Assembly: GCA_045578045.1 (NCBI GenBank)
Contig: JAZNJM010000117.1
Coordinates: 1 to 13,566, forward strand
From: SIG653 sp045578045
GTDB lineage: Bacteria; Bacillota; Clostridia; Oscillospirales; CAG-382
Length of the DNA: 13,566 bases
Direction: 5' to 3'
Below are positions 13,030-13,566 of this stretch, in pieces (position 1 is the stretch's first letter; each line of letters begins with the position of its first letter). The translations under genes and the position numbers were made by a program. The notes below the pieces were generated by a model. The model was not told the origin of the DNA. It ran no database searches and was given only the letters and a program-made list of their open reading frames with translations.

Positions 13030-13566
13030 ATGATAGTAAATATATCAAAGCGTTCACAGCTTATATCTTGTTGTTTCCTTGCTGTAATGCTTAGTGTTTT
13101 GGTCTTCATATTTGCTTCCAATGAAAAGATGACAGCTTCGGATTCTTCTGTTTCTGAGGTTGTTGAAGCAACAAAAGAAGGCTATGAAATAAAAATTGAT
13201 TCTGAAACCGTTTGTATCGTTCACAACGAAGAGACGGCAAACAAACTTGTTGACGATTTGCTTATAAAGGCAAAAACATATTATTCAGCAGAAAAAACGT
13301 ATTCTCCCATAAACCAAATTGAGGTTTTAAAGGGTGAGTTTATTGAGGATTTGTTTTCAGACGAAAAAGAAGCAAAGTCTTTAATGGGCGTTGACATTAT
13401 TTTAGGCTCTCCAACAGTTAAAACGAAATTGGGAGAAATAACTTTAAGTCTTTCAGAAGTTGTTATAACCGAAAAATTCGTCGAAACAGGTTTTAAAACG
13501 AAATACGAATATACATACGGTGTTAGCCAATCATATGAAAAAGTCCTTTCAGAAGGGGAAAAAGGC
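13030..13566 (+). CDS. Membrane-anchored G5-domain cell-wall protein, N-terminal 179 residues (runs off right edge)
   Basis: The frame is open from the ATG at 13030 to the window end. AGGAAAG at 13017-13023 is 6 bases upstream. A hydrophobic stretch at about residues 11-29 (LISCCFLAVMLSVLVFIFA) after a basic start is a signal anchor or uncleaved signal peptide. Residues 50-135 look like the lead-in seen in clostridial G5/LysM/M23 proteins (a short beta unit, ETVCIVHNEETANKLVDDLL, then a helix). Residues 142-179 (SEVVITEKFVETGFKTKYEY and on to VLSEGEKG) are the first two-thirds of a G5 domain, which is cell-wall associated. The missing C-terminus should hold the catalytic or binding domain, commonly an M23 lysostaphin-type peptidase or a 3D/lytic domain; which one cannot be said from this window. 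It shares a 268-base divergent region with the DUF3810 gene. Confidence 0.8.
   Translation, partial: MIVNISKRSQLISCCFLAVMLSVLVFIFASNEKMTASDSSVSEVVEATKEGYEIKIDSETVCIVHNEETANKLVDDLLIKAKTYYSAEKTYSPINQIEVLKGEFIEDLFSDEKEAKSLMGVDIILGSPTVKTKLGEITLSLSEVVITEKFVETGFKTKYEYTYGVSQSYEKVLSEGEKG

Noticed and set aside
12854..13057. Minus-strand open frame of 67 codons in the DUF3810/G5 gap
   Set aside because: It encodes a Leu/Tyr/Phe/Ile-rich product typical of AT-rich non-coding DNA, overlaps the G5 promoter and start, and has no ribosome site.

Overview
The window comes from an AT-rich, spore-forming low-GC Gram-positive bacterium, most likely a gut or rumen member of the Clostridia (Oscillospiraceae/Lachnospiraceae-like). 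The evidence is a clear SpoVT sporulation regulator, consensus sigma-A promoters with AGGAGG-type ribosome binding sites, a BspA-type leucine-rich-repeat protein ending in a cellulosomal dockerin, an alpha-L-rhamnosidase-like glycosidase, and a PadR/DUF2812 pair. I see no rRNA, tRNA, CRISPR array, insertion sequence, prophage or replication origin. This is inference from protein families; no database search was run.

Left part (1-4645, minus strand): the 5' two-thirds or so of a GH78-like rhamnosidase gene running off the left edge, preceded on the same strand by a 1057-residue secreted BspA/LRR_5 protein with three tandem LRR modules and a C-terminal type-I dockerin. A perfect sigma-A promoter (TTGACA-17-TATAAT) drives the LRR gene. 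The pair suggests surface or cellulosome-associated binding of a glycan plus intracellular glycoside breakdown, but co-transcription is only possible, not shown.

Next (4861-6662, plus strand): a two-gene operon of a PadR-type repressor and a five-helix DUF2812 membrane protein. The PadR promoter spacer is itself a 17-bp perfect palindrome and a related palindrome lies just downstream, so autorepression is the likely mode of control. A hairpin terminator that works in both directions separates it from a convergent YhfW-like FAD oxidoreductase with a C-terminal Rieske domain (6849-8153, minus).

Middle (8160-10750): a GT4 glycosyltransferase (plus) and a GT8 glycosyltransferase (minus) converge on a long bidirectional terminator. 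Both probably belong to glycan or cell-surface polysaccharide synthesis. The 3' end of the GT8 gene is tandemly duplicated.

Right part (10830-13566): spoVT (minus) with its own terminator and, again, a short tandem duplication of its 3' end; a DUF3810 membrane metalloprotease-like gene (minus) with a near-consensus promoter; and, divergent from it, the start of a secreted or membrane-anchored G5-domain protein (plus) that runs off the right edge.

I did not find an obviously new multi-gene system. The observations most worth following are the PadR operator architecture, the triplicated LRR-dockerin protein, and the tandem duplications that copy the stop-codon end of two nearby genes.
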